The position numbers were made by a program, and so were the translations under genes. A stretch of 64,000 nucleotides of DNA from Coffea arabica (Eukaryota; Streptophyta; Magnoliopsida; Gentianales; Rubiaceae), in the NCBI RefSeq assembly GCF_036785885.1, contig NC_092316.1, forward strand, positions 18,531,001 through 18,595,000, written 5' to 3'. Positions 43,139-55,180 of this stretch are shown here, one piece after another. The notes under the pieces were generated by a model that was not told the DNA's origin, did not search any database, and was given only the letters and a program-made list of their open reading frames with translations. Within the stretch, counting starts at the first letter, position 1, and each line of letters starts with the position of its first letter.

Positions 43139-44791
43139 TTAGGGAGAGGTGGGGTTATCACATCGATCCAAATCCAAAGTTAGGTCTTGCGCTAATAGGA
43201 TATTGTTCGTGATTCCCCTTCTTGGAATGAATCCCATCTGCCACGGAGAAATTAATTTTGAAAGCAAAGAATTTAGATGCATAGACAAAATTTTGGAGAT
43301 AACCTTCGAGCTAAAATTGCAGAGACTATATGGCCTAAAATCTTTCCATTGTGATGCCCTTGGAGCTTTTGGAATAAGAACAATAGCTGCACTAAAAAAA
43401 TCCTCTAGTTGTTGCTTCCCTTGGAAAAACTCCTGAACTGCATCAAACAAATCCATTTCAATAATTTTCCAGCATTCCTGGTAAAAACCTGCATCAAAAC
43501 CATCTGGTCAGAGTGCATCGGAAAACTACGTTCTTGAGCTCTCCCAATGTAGGTAGACTTTGTAGCTGAATATTGTCTTCCTAACTCAATCTCGGAATCG
43601 AGAAATCCAACTAAGGGGACAACCTATCCTACCTCTTCGATGTGTACAGATTTTGAAAGTACAGAGTGGCCAAAGCTTTTATGCCTTTCTCCTCCTCGAC
43701 CCAATGACCCGAGGTATCCTTAATGCGAGAAATGAAATTCATGCTCCTTCTCTACTTAACCACTGAATGGAAAATTTTGGTGTTCGCATCACCTGCTTGA
43801 ATCCATCGAAAAGCTGACTTCTGCCTCCAAAATTTGCATTCCACTACCAACGCCCTTGCATAAGCTGCCCGTGCTTCTCCTAAGCTCAATTTAGCCAATT
43901 CATTTCGTCTCAAGTCAAAATCCTCCTCCCTCTTCATAGCACTTCTTTAGCCTCCTTAACAGCATGAAAAATATTTCCAAAAACTTGCTTATTCCAAGTT
44001 GCAGAGCATGTTTAGCATTCATTAGGTTCCTATGAAATCCCGCTATACCACCAACATTTACTGGAATCTCCCATGCCTGTTGAACAATTTTCAAAAAAAT
44101 CGGATGCTTCTTCCATACATTTAGAAATTGAAACGATGAAGCTCCATGACTAGGATTGCCACACTTAACTAAAAGTACGACATGATCAGAGTGACCACGC
44201 ATCAAATGGGAAACCTTAGTAGTGCTAAATAACTCTGACCAAGCAACGTTTATTAAAGCTCTGTCTAGTCACTGCCAAACCATACCATTTGTCCAAGTAA
44301 ATTTCGGACCATCAAAATCCACATCAACCAGACCACACTTAAAAATTGTTTCGTTGAATTCCTTCATATTTCGAGAGTTAGGAGGAGCCCCCCAGATCAC
44401 TCCTGCACATTGGATATGACATTAAAATACCCACTACTATCCATGGACCCAAACTTTGCCTATGAATCGGCTCTATTGCCTGCCACAACTCTGGTCTCCC
44501 TACTCTTGTGCATTTAGCATAAATTGTAGAAAAATGGAGGACAAACCCCACCCTATTAATTTCCATGCTAACCAACTGCTCTCCTACCTCTTGATGAATA
44601 ATCGACAGCTCCTCCATCCAGAAAATCCAAATTTTTCCTTCCATTACCGAGACAACCTTAGAAAAGTTCAACATGCGACAAATCAAATGTAAATGCCTAG
44701 CATCCATTATTGGCTCAAGCAAAACCAGCAAGCGTGTTCGATTTTCAAAACATAATTTATGAAGATATCTCTGAGAATGTCGACGAGACAC
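43139..44791 (-). pseudogene. LINE 1 ORF2 remnant: endonuclease and N-terminal RT
   Basis: Minus strand, several frames. Endonuclease: WIFWMEELSIIHQEVGEQLV, the LWQAIEPIHRQ block and PWIVVG (44650-44420), then RGHSDHVVLL (44195), which is the conserved SDH motif. The linker KSAFRWIQAGDANTKIFHSV (about 43800) is the usual plant L1 signature. RT start: AAIVLIPKAPRASQWKDFRP, SLCNFSSKVISKIL, SPWQMGFIPRRGITNNILLA (43400-43190). The usual metal-binding LDMxKAYD block that should follow is missing; the frame runs into unrelated sequence at about 43175. Confidence 0.8.
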
Positions 44792-45477
44792 CCTGTATAT
44801 TCCAAACTAGGAAATTAATCAGACAGATCATTTAAAACAAGAGAAGATTTAGCTTGTGAAAGAAACACCTGAAGTTTCTTGTTGTAATTCACTGGTCGTC
44901 CTGATTTCCTGGCCAAGTTATTCAACAATTCAACATCTTTTGCATCAATAACAACACCTTACAGCAAACGAGCATCTAAAAAATCTCACTTAGTCAATCT
45001 ATGCTCCAGCAACAATTGAAACTGCTTCAATCATTGGACCGAGCACCCCTCCTCTCTACGCTCATGCAATGACTGTAGACATCGTAGCAGTGGAGCACAC
45101 GGGGAGGACAAAGAAGACGTGACTCCAACTGAGTTACTTCATCCCTTCAGCAGCTGATTGCATAGCAGCTCCAGCTCCCCATCCATACTCTCCAAAAGTA
45201 CTAAAGAATTCGAGGTAATCACTGGCTCCAAGACTAGAACCAGTTTACCTTCGTCTCGAGCATCACATCCCCTAGCAGTAGGCCCCGAACATGCGACCCA
45301 AACATGCCCTCTGATCTGACCTGAAGACGAACATCCGAAGTCTTCACCTAATCCAAATCTGCATCACGCACTTGCATCTCCCCAGTCTGCTCGAAACACT
45401 CGTCGCACTCCTGAGACATGATTTCCTCAAGACCCTGATTTCGTTCAGCTGAAACTATGAGAACCGTGTCAACCGAT

Positions 45478-46357
45478 TCAATAACCAATTCTTGCCTCCA
45501 TATTAGCCTCAGAAATTATTTTTCCCCATCTCTGGCTGGTTTTTTGGGACAAAAACTTGAGTTGAGGGTTTAGAACCCACAAGCTTAGGCCGAGCAGGTT
45601 TAAGGTGCGGATGTTTCCTAAAACAGTCCCCTTCCGCATGTCCAATCTTCTCACAGAACCCACAAAAGGGTGGCCAATCTTCATAATCCGCCTTTTGCTA
45701 TTGCCCATAATCCTCATCGCTGATCCATATATGCTTCACAAGAGCTTTTGCCATATCAATCTCAACTAATAGCCTAGCAACTGAAGGCCGTTTCAGATTC
45801 GAAGTTGCTGAGTCTACCTGCAATGGTTGTCCAATAAAAAATCCAATTTCAGCAAGAGTTTTTTTGTCAAAGAATGGTAGCGGCAAACCAGGGAGATTCA
45901 CCCAAACTGGAGCTGTAGAGCATTCCTGATTAGTTTTGAAATCTATCATCCATTTGGATATTACCATAGGCAAATTTTGGACAAACCCCGTATGACAGAC
46001 AAAGAGTCTCGTATAGTCCTCCTCTAAGGTTGGCCGCATGAGCACATGATTGGAGTCTAAGAGTCCAACAAAGCAAGAACTCTTCAATCCCAGAGAAACA
46101 AAAAATTTCCTGATAACCTCCATTGGAGGCCTTCTGAACGCGAATCTCCCTACAAGAACATTCTTGTAAGGTTCGGTCAATATTAATAGGTCCTGACGAG
46201 AAATAACTAAAGCTAGTTCACCCCTATGGGAACCCAAAGAACCAATATCAGAAGCCGCAGAACCCAATTCCCTTCTTGAGACTACATCAGCAAAGAACTT
46301 GGTTGATGTTCTAAGGTGGCCATCAGAGGACGGAATTGGCAGCCAAGAGGCCGCCAT
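45478..46357 (-). pseudogene. LINE 1 ORF1: DUF4283-type protein with zinc knuckle
   Basis: From ATG 46357 (MAASWLPIPSSDGHL). The DUF4283-type block includes LVGRFAFRRPPMEVIRKFF, VLMRPTLEEDYTRLF and PVWVNLPGLPLPFFDKK, ending IWISDEDYGQ at 45698. After a frameshift, a zinc knuckle is read at about 45664-45624 as CGFCEKIGHAEGDC (C-X2-C-X4-H-X4-C). DUF4283 plus a CCHC knuckle is the standard plant L1 ORF1 layout; the protein would bind the LINE RNA. The DNA from 45477 to 44792 is ORF1-ORF2 linker with no intact frame. Confidence 0.8.
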
Positions 46358-46455
46358 GAAAGAGCTCCTAGAACCCTAGAAATGAGAACAACCTAGAAAA
46401 AAGAACTTGACTCTAACAAAACCTGACCACTCTAATTTCTTCAATATTGGTTATT

Positions 46456-47370
46456 AAAACCTTAAAATTAACTTTTATTGAATAAAAGGTAAAAGAGTTA
46501 TAAAAAGTACTATTTCCTAGTTTTAAATGTTCAAAAACTATATGGGTTGTATTCTATATGATAGGCGTGATAAAAGAATAAAAGACAATGCAAAAAGAAA
46601 CAGTAAAACAATTTGAGATAGTGGAACAACAACAATAAATACTATTATCAATTGTGCATTGTAATTGATGAGGTTTAAATTTGGGATGTTATTGAATGAG
46701 TTTAACTGGCAAATTTTGCAAAATTGTAGGCTTGATAGAAATTAGGCAATAAACCAATCAATTCACTCATAACCATTTTGCGTTAAATGTTCTACAGTTA
46801 AATTGGATGGTTTTTCTCATTTTAATCCAACTTAACCAGATTTTTATCCCTACTGAATTTTAGGACCAACTCACACCAAAGAGCAAACTAGTAGACGTAT
46901 TTAACCACTCTGATTGCTCAATATAGTCTAGTTTCAAGACTTATAAGGGCCTTTTCTCCCTATGTTCCAATAGCTTTGGACGAATCTCGATGAATCTATC
47001 TTTTAAAAGAAATTTAATAATTTTCTTGTAGTTGGGTTAAGAACAATTACATCTTCTTTTGAAACTAAATTGAAAACATCAAAGGATCAGTAGTCATGAT
47101 CTAAGCACAAAAAAAATTGCAATGCTATCATGTTCATGATTTCAATCATCTGATCACTTTTTTCAGCCCACTTGAAACTTCTTTTTGTCAGCACAACATC
47201 ACAGTATTAAACAAGTTTTCATTAAAAAATCCAACAGAGAATGGTTTTCTTGCTCGATTTATTGTACTTTGATTATGAGGTGAAAAATGCTATCTTATAT
47301 ATATATATAGGTGGACAACTTGTTGAATTGTACTAACCGATCTATGATACAAGCCTGTAGCAAGTGTCCT
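46456..47370. repeat. ~0.9-kb dispersed direct repeat, copy 1
   Basis: Runs from AAACCTTAAAATTAACTTTT to AGCAAGTGTCCT and aligns end to end, with many substitutions and a few indels, with 58891-59802. Both copies end in a (TA)n run followed by a CGATCTATGAT/CGACCTATGAT block. No ORF is shared. It is a diverged repeat of unknown class. Confidence 0.75.
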
Positions 47371-49202
47371 ATGAATAATCCCAACTAGGCTTATATAAAC
47401 TATTTGCTGGACATGGACGAGTACATAGATGGCGAATGAACTTTAAAATGTGCTATATACATCATTGGCTGTTATTTGGATTCTGTTCTCAACTTTAATT
47501 CTAAGCATTAGAATTGGTGGTATCCGTTTATAATCTATGCGAAAATTTGTAGCAATACACGCTTTATGTTTTCAAATTGCACAAGTGATATTGATCCCTC
47601 AAAGTATAGAAAATCAAGATGTAATGCAAAAGTGCTTGAAAACCCATACAAGACACATCCCAATATCATAGAAGGTAAGAGCTATAATATATTATTTAGA
47701 CACACATTACCAATTGTGAAGCCAAAACCTGTGATTAGAAGGGACAATAATCTCTATTAGTTATTAACCCTAGTCAAAGTATCAACTAATTGTTGTCATA
47801 CAAAAAAAATTGACAAAAACTATATTATGTTAAGGGAAAGGAAAGGAAGGTAGGGCTTTGTAGTAATGACTATCAAACTCTTACATAGTGCCGAAAATCT
47901 TAGAAGAAATGTAACATCATGATCACGAACTCAAATCAATGATTGCTCTCAATAGTTGTCGCATACATTATCGTTAATACTCATTTTTCTTCTTTAGCAG
48001 AAATCAAATAATTATTACGTGGTATCATTAATGAGATATTTACTTTACCTTGTTAAATTAAATAAACATATTAACTAGGATTATCTCTCCCACAATGTCA
48101 TGAACACACATGCAAATGCACCAACTAAATATTTCCATATTCTACATGCTTACACATGCACGCATTGTGTTTACAGATGCCTTGCACGATTGCATGCCTT
48201 TTTGCCTTTCTAGTCTACTTCAAGAAGGGTATCATTAGATATTCTTAACTTTATGGATTATTTATGTATGATAACCCATATAGCATCCTGTTGGCTACAA
48301 CTATTGACTAATTGTATCGATATAATAATATAGAGTACTAATGTGGTTTGTTGATCTTAGATGGAAGTACTCTGTTCAAAATCTATCATTCCAAATGAAA
48401 AGTTTGCCCTTAGGACTTGGAACAGTGAGAGCTAATTAACTATAGTGTGCCCGTTGCACTCCAAAATCTAGGAAATTAGGCTAGTTAGCAAGTGAAGCAA
48501 ACATGGTGGACCATTTATGTGTAGGAATCTTGCTCCCATTGTATTATTGTCTTGCAGGGAAGAAGTACAAAATAAAAAGTTCATTTAATTTGTTAGAAAT
48601 AGGTGATAAAATAGGAGAAACTGGTATATTGTGGTTTTCTACATGAATTATGTTCAAAATAATAGAAATAATTTTAAATATCTCTTTTTATACAAAATCA
48701 ATAACAAATCTAAAATATTTTTGGAAATAAACAATCCATGTACTATTTCCTTTTCCTGGAAAGAAAAATCCTTGCTTTGTCCTTTATAGTGAACAAATAA
48801 TGTGGTCAATAATAAGTTACAAGGAATAGATTGAAGTGATTTTGCAATTAACAACTAGAGGCAAAAATGACTAGATTCGATTAGAACCATTTCCTGTTTT
48901 AGAAAACAAATAAGATAGCAGTTGAAGCAAATATTGAATTGCATCCAAAGCAGTCATACCATCCTATTTCAATGCTTTCAAGTAATGAATAATGCTGAAT
49001 GTGATGCGTAACAAGCGGTCATCCATTCTATAGTAGCATAAACATACATTGACGATGCTGCTAACCTGAATTATATTTGTCTCATTTCAAAAGAAGTCCC
49101 AAAGATTCTACTTGATTGAAGTATTGTTGTTCTGGATAGTTTTTAAGATACTTTAGCTATTTCAATTTCTAAGCACATTTAGTATGATTGCTGTCTTTTA
49201 CC
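47371..49202. other. Gene-free AT-rich DNA
   Basis: No ORF with family resemblance, RNA gene or repeat structure that I can support. The short frames at 47566-47760 and 48654-48854 carry no recognisable motif. Confidence 0.6.
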
Positions 49203-49503
49203 AATTACTACTGGAATCCAGTCACGTGCTGCCATGTGCCAGCAACTATATTTTTGAAAAATTTTTAAACAATATGAAAAAAATACTGTTAACCATATTT
49301 TTTTGTAATAAAAAAATGAATAATTACATGTATGTCAATCACGTGAGCAATTAGCCTTTATCCTTGAATACAAAAATTCGATTGACAAAAGAAATTTCTA
49401 TGATAAAGATTAATTACTCTCATGTTAACAACTTTTTGATAAATTTTTTAAAAAGTTAGTTGCCGGAACACGGCAGCATGTGACCTAATTGTAGTAGCAA
49501 TGG
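49203..49503. mobile_element. MITE-like element with ~60-bp imperfect terminal inverted repeats
   Basis: The left end (AATTACTACTGGAATCCAGT, CACGTGCTGCCATGTGCC, AGCAACTATATTTTT) is matched by the reverse complement of the right end (ATTGCTACTACAATTAGGTC, ACATGCTGCCGTGTTCC, GGCAACTAACTTTTT). The interior is AT-rich and non-coding and the total is about 300 bp. The ends look like a non-autonomous DNA transposon, but I could not confirm a TSD, so the superfamily is open. Confidence 0.6.
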
Positions 49504-51977
49504 GTAAAAATCAATCAATTGGATTAAATGTACTTAGAAATTGAAATACTTGGGACTATATTTGCTTTTATTCTAACTTTTGGGACTGGAACCACTTATG
49601 TCCCAAATATTTGGGATCAAAACTAAAATTTACTCTAAATTTGAAATATTGACATGGAAAGCTCAAAATACATGATTAGAAGAGAGGTTCAGTACAATAT
49701 TCACAAGCAAAAGTCTTTGGTTATATGAATAATAATTGTGAAGAATTTGAAGCACAGAAGAATTGATTGATGTCAAGAGTCATTAGCTATGCACAAAGAG
49801 TTGGAAACACTAAAGAGTGTGAATTTAATCTCTCCCTTGAATATCAAAGATGAGTTGTAAGATTGAATTACCACCTCCCTTTGATATAATAATGAGTTGT
49901 AAGATTAGCATTAAAACTTGTATAAAGTATGGATTTACAAGAAGGGTTAATCTTGTACATACTGTCTGTGTATACACTAGATAGATTCATGATACCTAAT
50001 CTTGATTTAAATTTGGACTTCCATTCTTGCATATATAACATGCATCCATACCCGCTAATATATGTATAGTTATTGTATACAAGTTTCAATCTCTAATTCT
50101 TATAATACAGTTGAGTGAACTTAATCTTTCCCTTGTATATTAGATATATGCTAAACAAAAAATTGTGATTATGACAACCAAAATATCTCATCAATAAAGG
50201 AGTATAGTGTTCAGATAGAATGTTGATTGGATTCTAATGTTCAGACCAACAGGTCTTAATTGAACTATCCTTCTCCAACTCCATGAATAGTCGATAGGAA
50301 TTCGAATAGCCCAAAAAGGATTTTCCAAAGAGCAAAAACATAAGACCAACCTAATCGACATAAATTCCTTTTTTATTTTGTTTGGAAAATGTTTAAATAT
50401 TTTGATGTCGAAGCTTTATTCCAATCAAATTCTTTTGAACACTTAGTTTGCTACCTTAATAGATCTAAAAAACATCTCTCCAAACTACTTTACTTTTGAT
50501 GCCGGTCATTTCTACTTTAGACTAGACAATATAGCTAATGCACTTTCGACTTTCTTCTTTACTAAATTAGAAAGAATAAACATATCTATACCATCCCTAG
50601 TTGTACACTGACCAAAACTAATTTAATAAAGTACAAGCTGGATTCAAAGGTGATTAAATAAATTTCTTTTCTTAGTTTTCTACCAAAGAGTCTAAATTAT
50701 AAGCATGCACACCATAGCAATCTTGATCTTGTCCAATCAAAACTCATACATCCTCCACATAGCCATGCAAAAAATTTAAACCTTTTGTTTTTATTCCTTC
50801 CAATGTCTTAAAGTTGAACTATTTTCTTATCATTTGTTTCTAGAAAAGGAAGATAGTAGGTGAGTTATTTTTATTTGGAGAAAATCTCAATGCACCTATA
50901 CACGAGTTAAAGCTAATGGCACCTCCAAATCACATAGATAAGGTAGCAAATTGAAATTATGGCAAAGAAAATTGGAATCTAACTTCGAAATATATAGGGA
51001 TGCTTATAGGAAACTCAACCAATACAACAACAATTTTATAAGAAGAAACACTGTAATAACTTTCTAAAAATAACTTAATTGTTTTATATATAATTTATTC
51101 CATATTTGTTCATGTCGTATATATTGTACAATAGAGAAAATGCACAAACTATAGATGTACTATTTTTTTATAGAAACAATAATTATAATACGTGAGAAGG
51201 AAAATTTTCCTTTTTTGAAAAAGTTGCAGTGAATAAGAAAAGAGGATTTTTTTTTAAAATATATGTGGATTACTGGGAAGTTTTCGCTGCACAAGGGAAC
51301 TGAAGAAAAATAAAACAAGAGAAGAATAGGAAGAGTTAAATTAATTAACTGGAGTGCCTCACCTTTTGTTAAAGTTCAGTGTGTTCAAGGCACGACCTTT
51401 GGTACGTTTCAACATATGCATACAATATTAATATCAGTTTTCTATTATAGAAAGAACTACCTAAAAAAGAGTTAGAGGGGAGTTATAAGAGTTAATTATC
51501 ATTTCCTATGGTATTATATCCTTTGTAACAAATTTAATTTTGACAAATACAAAAAAAATCACATTAAGAAGCAAACTTATACTTTATTAATGTAACCATA
51601 CTTGTTAGCAGCCATAGTAGTGCAATAGAAAGCAAACAAGGATGATAATTAACTAAAACCCTTGAGAACTACTTTTTCTTGGTCTTCCCTGAATATAAAA
51701 TAATAAATACATAGACCTAGTGTACTCAAAGTATGGATAGAGTAAAAAATATATGGCCATTAATGTATACAAGGTAAGGGTAGAACAAAAAATCTATTAT
51801 ATTAATCTATCATAATATAAGATATCAAGAATCAAATAATAGACATTTAAAAGATCCAATTGTAAGGTATCTAATATTCAAGTCAATATTTCAACAAACT
51901 CAATTAACATAATTGGAGAATAGAAATGGGATATATATTCTCACTCCCTTTTCGTTCGTAACATTAAATCAAATTGT
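49504..51977. other. Gene-free AT-rich DNA
   Basis: Repetitive poly(A)/poly(T) stretches and no coding or structural feature that I can support. Confidence 0.6.
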
Positions 51978-52810
51978 GGGCTTGTTTGGATGTGCTTTTT
52001 TTTTCTAATAGAATTTTTTTTTTACAAATTTGACTTTAGTAACCCCTCTAAAAGCAATCCAAAAATTTTAATATACACACATAAAATATTAAAAAACACA
52101 CACCCATTTCTCTCTTTCTCTCTCTCCTATCACCACTTACTTCAACAATTTTCACTTTCTCTGCCGCTGCTGCCTCTTTTCCTCCACAGTGCAATCGTCA
52201 CAGGTGCCGTTGCTACCACCACGGGCTCATCCTCCTGTTTTTTTTTTGTTTCCTCTCTCCCTCCCTCCCCTTCCCTTTCCCCTTGTTCTCCTTACCTCCC
52301 TCTTTCTCTTGTCCCTTCTCTTGCCACCCTCTTTTTCTCCTTCCCCACCTCTACTGGTCACATGGCTAGAGACACAACCAACTCTAGTCGTATGACCAAG
52401 AAGAGAAGTGAAAGTGAAGGCATCCAGTAAAGGGAGATGTGTGAGAGAGGATGGCTTGGGAAGAGGGGGAGGAGGAGGAGGAAAAGGAGGAGAGCAGAGC
52501 AGAGCAGAAAAAAAAAGGAAAGGAGGAGAAGGGGAAAGAGAGAGGAGGGGGGAAAATGAAGGTGGGCAAGGTGGTGGCAGCACCATTATCGGCAAGCGAT
52601 GGCAATAGTGGCAATAGAGGGAATGGGGCGGTAGCAGTGAGAAAGGAAGAAGAATGAGGAGAAAAGAAGAAAAGAAAAGAAAAATAAAAAAGAAAGTTTT
52701 TTACACATTCCTTAAGCACCCAACTACACAAAAGTTTTCTATAACTTCCATAGTAAAGTATAGTAAAGTTGATTAAAAACACCTAGAAAAGTTACCATCC
52801 AAATGGACCC
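51978..52810. mobile_element. Fold-back-like element (long imperfect inverted repeat)
   Basis: The ends GGGCTTGTTTGGATG (left) and CATCCAAATGGACCC (right) are imperfect inverted repeats. Near the centre, GGTCACATGGCTAGAG (52356-52371) faces CTCTAGTCGTATGACC (52382-52397), 13 of 16 complementary. In between, the left arm is C/T-rich (52100-52350) and the right arm G/A-rich (52440-52680), as expected for two arms of one hairpin. The predicted centre from the ends (52394) is close to the observed one (52377). Open frames here are low-complexity Ser/Pro/Leu or Gly/Glu translations and are not genes. No TSD confirmed. Confidence 0.55.
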
Positions 52811-53028
52811 TAATTAGGCAAACAAGCATACTGCCAAGTGGGACAAAAATATGCTTGAAAGCAGTTTGTAGTAATGCATAAAGTAGGAGGTGTTTCTTTT
52901 TTTTTCAAGGATTTACAAAAAAATCGTTTGGTACAATGAATGCATCCTTAAAATACTTTGTCCTTACTTAGTCGGTTGGTTTAGTGACGTGTTTGCTTGA
53001 CTACAACATCCGTTACAAAACCCACTGA

Positions 53029-53036
53029 GTATATAA
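53029..53036 (+). promoter_or_regulatory. Candidate TATA box upstream of the ARGOS-like gene
   Basis: GTATATAA lies about 225 bp before the ATG at 53257, a plausible core promoter distance with a ~190-nt leader. Motif match only. Confidence 0.3.
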
Positions 53037-53256
53037 CTCATAACTCTAGAGTCCATAGTATCAATTCTATTACCTTCCATCACTGCCCTTGCTCTCACTC
53101 AGATCGTTCCCCAGTCTTTTTAACCTACATCTACTTGATCAAAATTCAATAGAATTCTAAATGCACTGAAATTATTAGACATTATAGAGTTGATTAAAGA
53201 GCTAGGATAGCCCTTGGAGCGAACTTCAACTTTGTTCTCCTTGACAATTGAATAGT

Positions 53257-53469
53257 ATGGTTAGATACCTGGTTATACTAGGGATGGCCATACTGGTGGT
53301 TTCAATATTATCTCTGGTGTTGTTGCCGCTGGTGCTGCCTTCGCTTCCTCCACTCACGGTAGTGATTTTGTTAGTCCCAATTTTGATGATGGGCCTTCTT
53401 CTCTATGTTGCATTATTTACAAATCCCAATGTACCTTATGCAGAGGTTGACTCAGACAATGACAATTAG
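53257..53469 (+). CDS. ARGOS/ORGAN SIZE RELATED (OSR)-like small membrane protein
   Basis: A 70-residue frame from ATG 53257 to TAG 53467-53469. It has two hydrophobic segments (residues about 4-28 and 35-56) joined by the Pro/Leu turn LPLVLPSLPP, then LLVPILMMGLLLYVALF and a polar acidic tail (AEVDSDNDN). This matches the plant OSR domain of ARGOS, ARGOS-LIKE and OSR proteins (LPPLPPPP followed by a Val-Pro-rich second helix). Those are small ER/plasma-membrane proteins that promote organ growth and dampen ethylene signalling. The N-terminal part before the domain is shorter than in ARGOS and closer to OSR1-like members. Upstream in-frame codons lack an ATG. It is the only host-type gene in the window and is intact; expression is not shown. 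Confidence 0.7.
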   Translation: MVRYLVILGMAILVVSILSLVLLPLVLPSLPPLTVVILLVPILMMGLLLYVALFTNPNVPYAEVDSDNDN

Positions 53470-54683
53470 AAGATACATTAGTTGGTTTTACCCTGCTTTT
53501 CGTGCAGGATTGTGTCTATGATCTTTATATAATGCATTTTTATTGTATCTAATTGGAGCGGATTGACAAATGGGTTCATTATTGATAATAAGATAATATG
53601 AAGAAATTGTATTTGCTTTCATTAACTAACAAAAGTTGAAATATTGAGAAGGCATATATTTATTTTTCTTGTATGAGATCTCTATCAAAAATTTGGATAT
53701 CATATATTTGGTTGAGAAATAGGGTGAATAGAATTACATATCCTTCTATTAATTGGTGTGCTTGAGTGAAAGTGGACCAATTAATTTTGGGTTGATCATG
53801 TTCGAACTAAAATTTCCAAGTTGTTATCTTGCTACTGTAGGTTATCATTTTGTTATAATGTGGTGTTGAATAGGAGTATATAGTTTGTGGTACTATTTAT
53901 CGAAAAAAGATAGTAACAATCCTGTTGTTTTAATATGTATCATGAGCTTGGGTAAATAGATGTAATTAATATATCCATGGAATAAAGATTATATGTGTAT
54001 ATATGTATATATATATATATGCATATATATATACACACTATACAAGGGAGTATGCACATAATATACACTTGTTTATACACTGCAAACATATTTTTTTCTT
54101 TTTTGGCAAATTATCTATAATATATATATATACATGTAAATTTATGTTTATATTTATGTGAAATGTATTTATACAACTTTGGTTTTTATATCCAAGAATA
54201 AGTTTAAGATTACAAGCAAAGTCATAAATGTGAGAAAGAAGGAGAAAAATATAGCAAGGAAGAAATGAAAAAAATTTAAGCAACCAACTTTGCATGATCA
54301 AAATATTAAAGTGTGAGAGTAGATGCTTAACTACAAGGAAAGCATTAATGGATGAGCATAAAAGAAGTTAATGAATATTGTAATAGAAAGGATGAAGGGT
54401 AAGTTGCCAAAAAGAGGAAGAGCAATGAAGAGAAATCAAGCTTAAAATGGAAGCATTAAAGATGAGAGAAAGGTTTTTGTTAAGGGAAGGGAGAAAAAAT
54501 TGTGTCTAAATCCATATGAAGTAAAGAGTTGAGAAATGCATTTGAAAGTTAATTGAGAAGGAAGAAACTTATTAGTGAACAAAAAGTGAATTAGGAAGTT
54601 GGTCCTATCCACATTTAATACATAGTAATTATCATAACATAGAAATTAAGAAGAAAATAAATAGTATGTCAAAAAAAGAGTTT
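53470..54683. other. AT-rich DNA downstream of the ARGOS-like gene, with a TA microsatellite
   Basis: 3'-flanking DNA with a (TA)n/(TG)n microsatellite at about 53992-54038. No other gene or repeat that I can support. Confidence 0.6.
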
Positions 54684-54716
54684 ATCTAATGAGTGCTCAT
54701 TGAGCACTCATTAGAT
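54684..54716. repeat. Perfect palindrome, 16-bp arms, 1-bp spacer
   Basis: ATCTAATGAGTGCTCA (54684-54699), one T, then its exact reverse complement TGAGCACTCATTAGAT (54701-54716). A related, shorter palindrome, TAATGAGTAC...GTACTTATTA, lies at 54883-54909. Confidence 0.9.
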
Positions 54717-54882
54717 ATATTTCAAGTGTCATATTTTTGGAAATGTAATATTAATTCAAGAAAGTAAATAAATGCAAGAGATGGTAGGTTAGATTAAACA
54801 AGGAAATAATATAAATGTAAGGGAAGATAATAATTATTAGCATGTATATATATGTGGTATGTTAGACAAATTTTAGATGTGT

Positions 54883-54909
54883 TAATGAGTACCCAATGAG
54901 TACTTATTA
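54883..54909. repeat. Second, imperfect palindrome related to 54684-54716
   Basis: TAATGAGTAC and GTACTTATTA flank a 7-bp spacer (9 of 10 pairs). It shares the TAATGAGT core and layout with the palindrome 200 bp to the left, so the two may bound one short element. Confidence 0.65.
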
Positions 54910-55020
54910 GAAAAATCGAATAAAAAAGTAAGGAACAATTTGTACACTCAACATTTAATACGGTTGCCATCATGGAGGCCACTCACACAGGTCAATTGGA
55001 AGGAATTTTGATGACCAAGG

Positions 55021-55180
55021 TTTAAATAAAAAAACAAAGAAAAAGTGCAAAAATGTAAAATTAGCTTTTTCCACTCCTGTGACCCTTTAAAAGACCAAAT
55101 AAGATTTAAATAAAAAACAAAGAATAGGAGAAAAAAATATAAAGTTGACTTTTCCCACTCTTGTGACCCCTTAAAAGACC
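55021..55180. repeat. Tandem duplication of a ~76-bp unit
   Basis: Two copies (55021-55096 and 55105-55180) both run from TTTAAATAAAAAA through TTTTCCACTC or TTCCCACTC to TGTGACCC and TTAAAAGACC, separated by 8 bp. Diverged at several positions; no coding content. Confidence 0.8.

Larger units (their letters stand above)
43070..46380 (-). mobile_element. L1-type LINE, minus strand, truncated at its 3' side
   Basis: Reads right to left as ORF1 (46357-45478), endonuclease (about 44800-43915), linker (43937-43752) and the first third of RT (43456-43180). It then stops at the junction with the gypsy complex. RT palm, zinc-finger and RNase H domains and the poly(A) tail are absent. LINEs normally lose their 5' end at insertion, so loss of the 3' side implies a later deletion or rearrangement. 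No TSD can be identified. Confidence 0.8.

Noticed and set aside
51990..52782. ORFs of 66-146 residues in the C/T- and G/A-rich stretch
   Set aside because: Low-complexity Ser/Pro/Leu or Gly/Glu/Lys translations open on both strands, explained by base composition of the fold-back arms.
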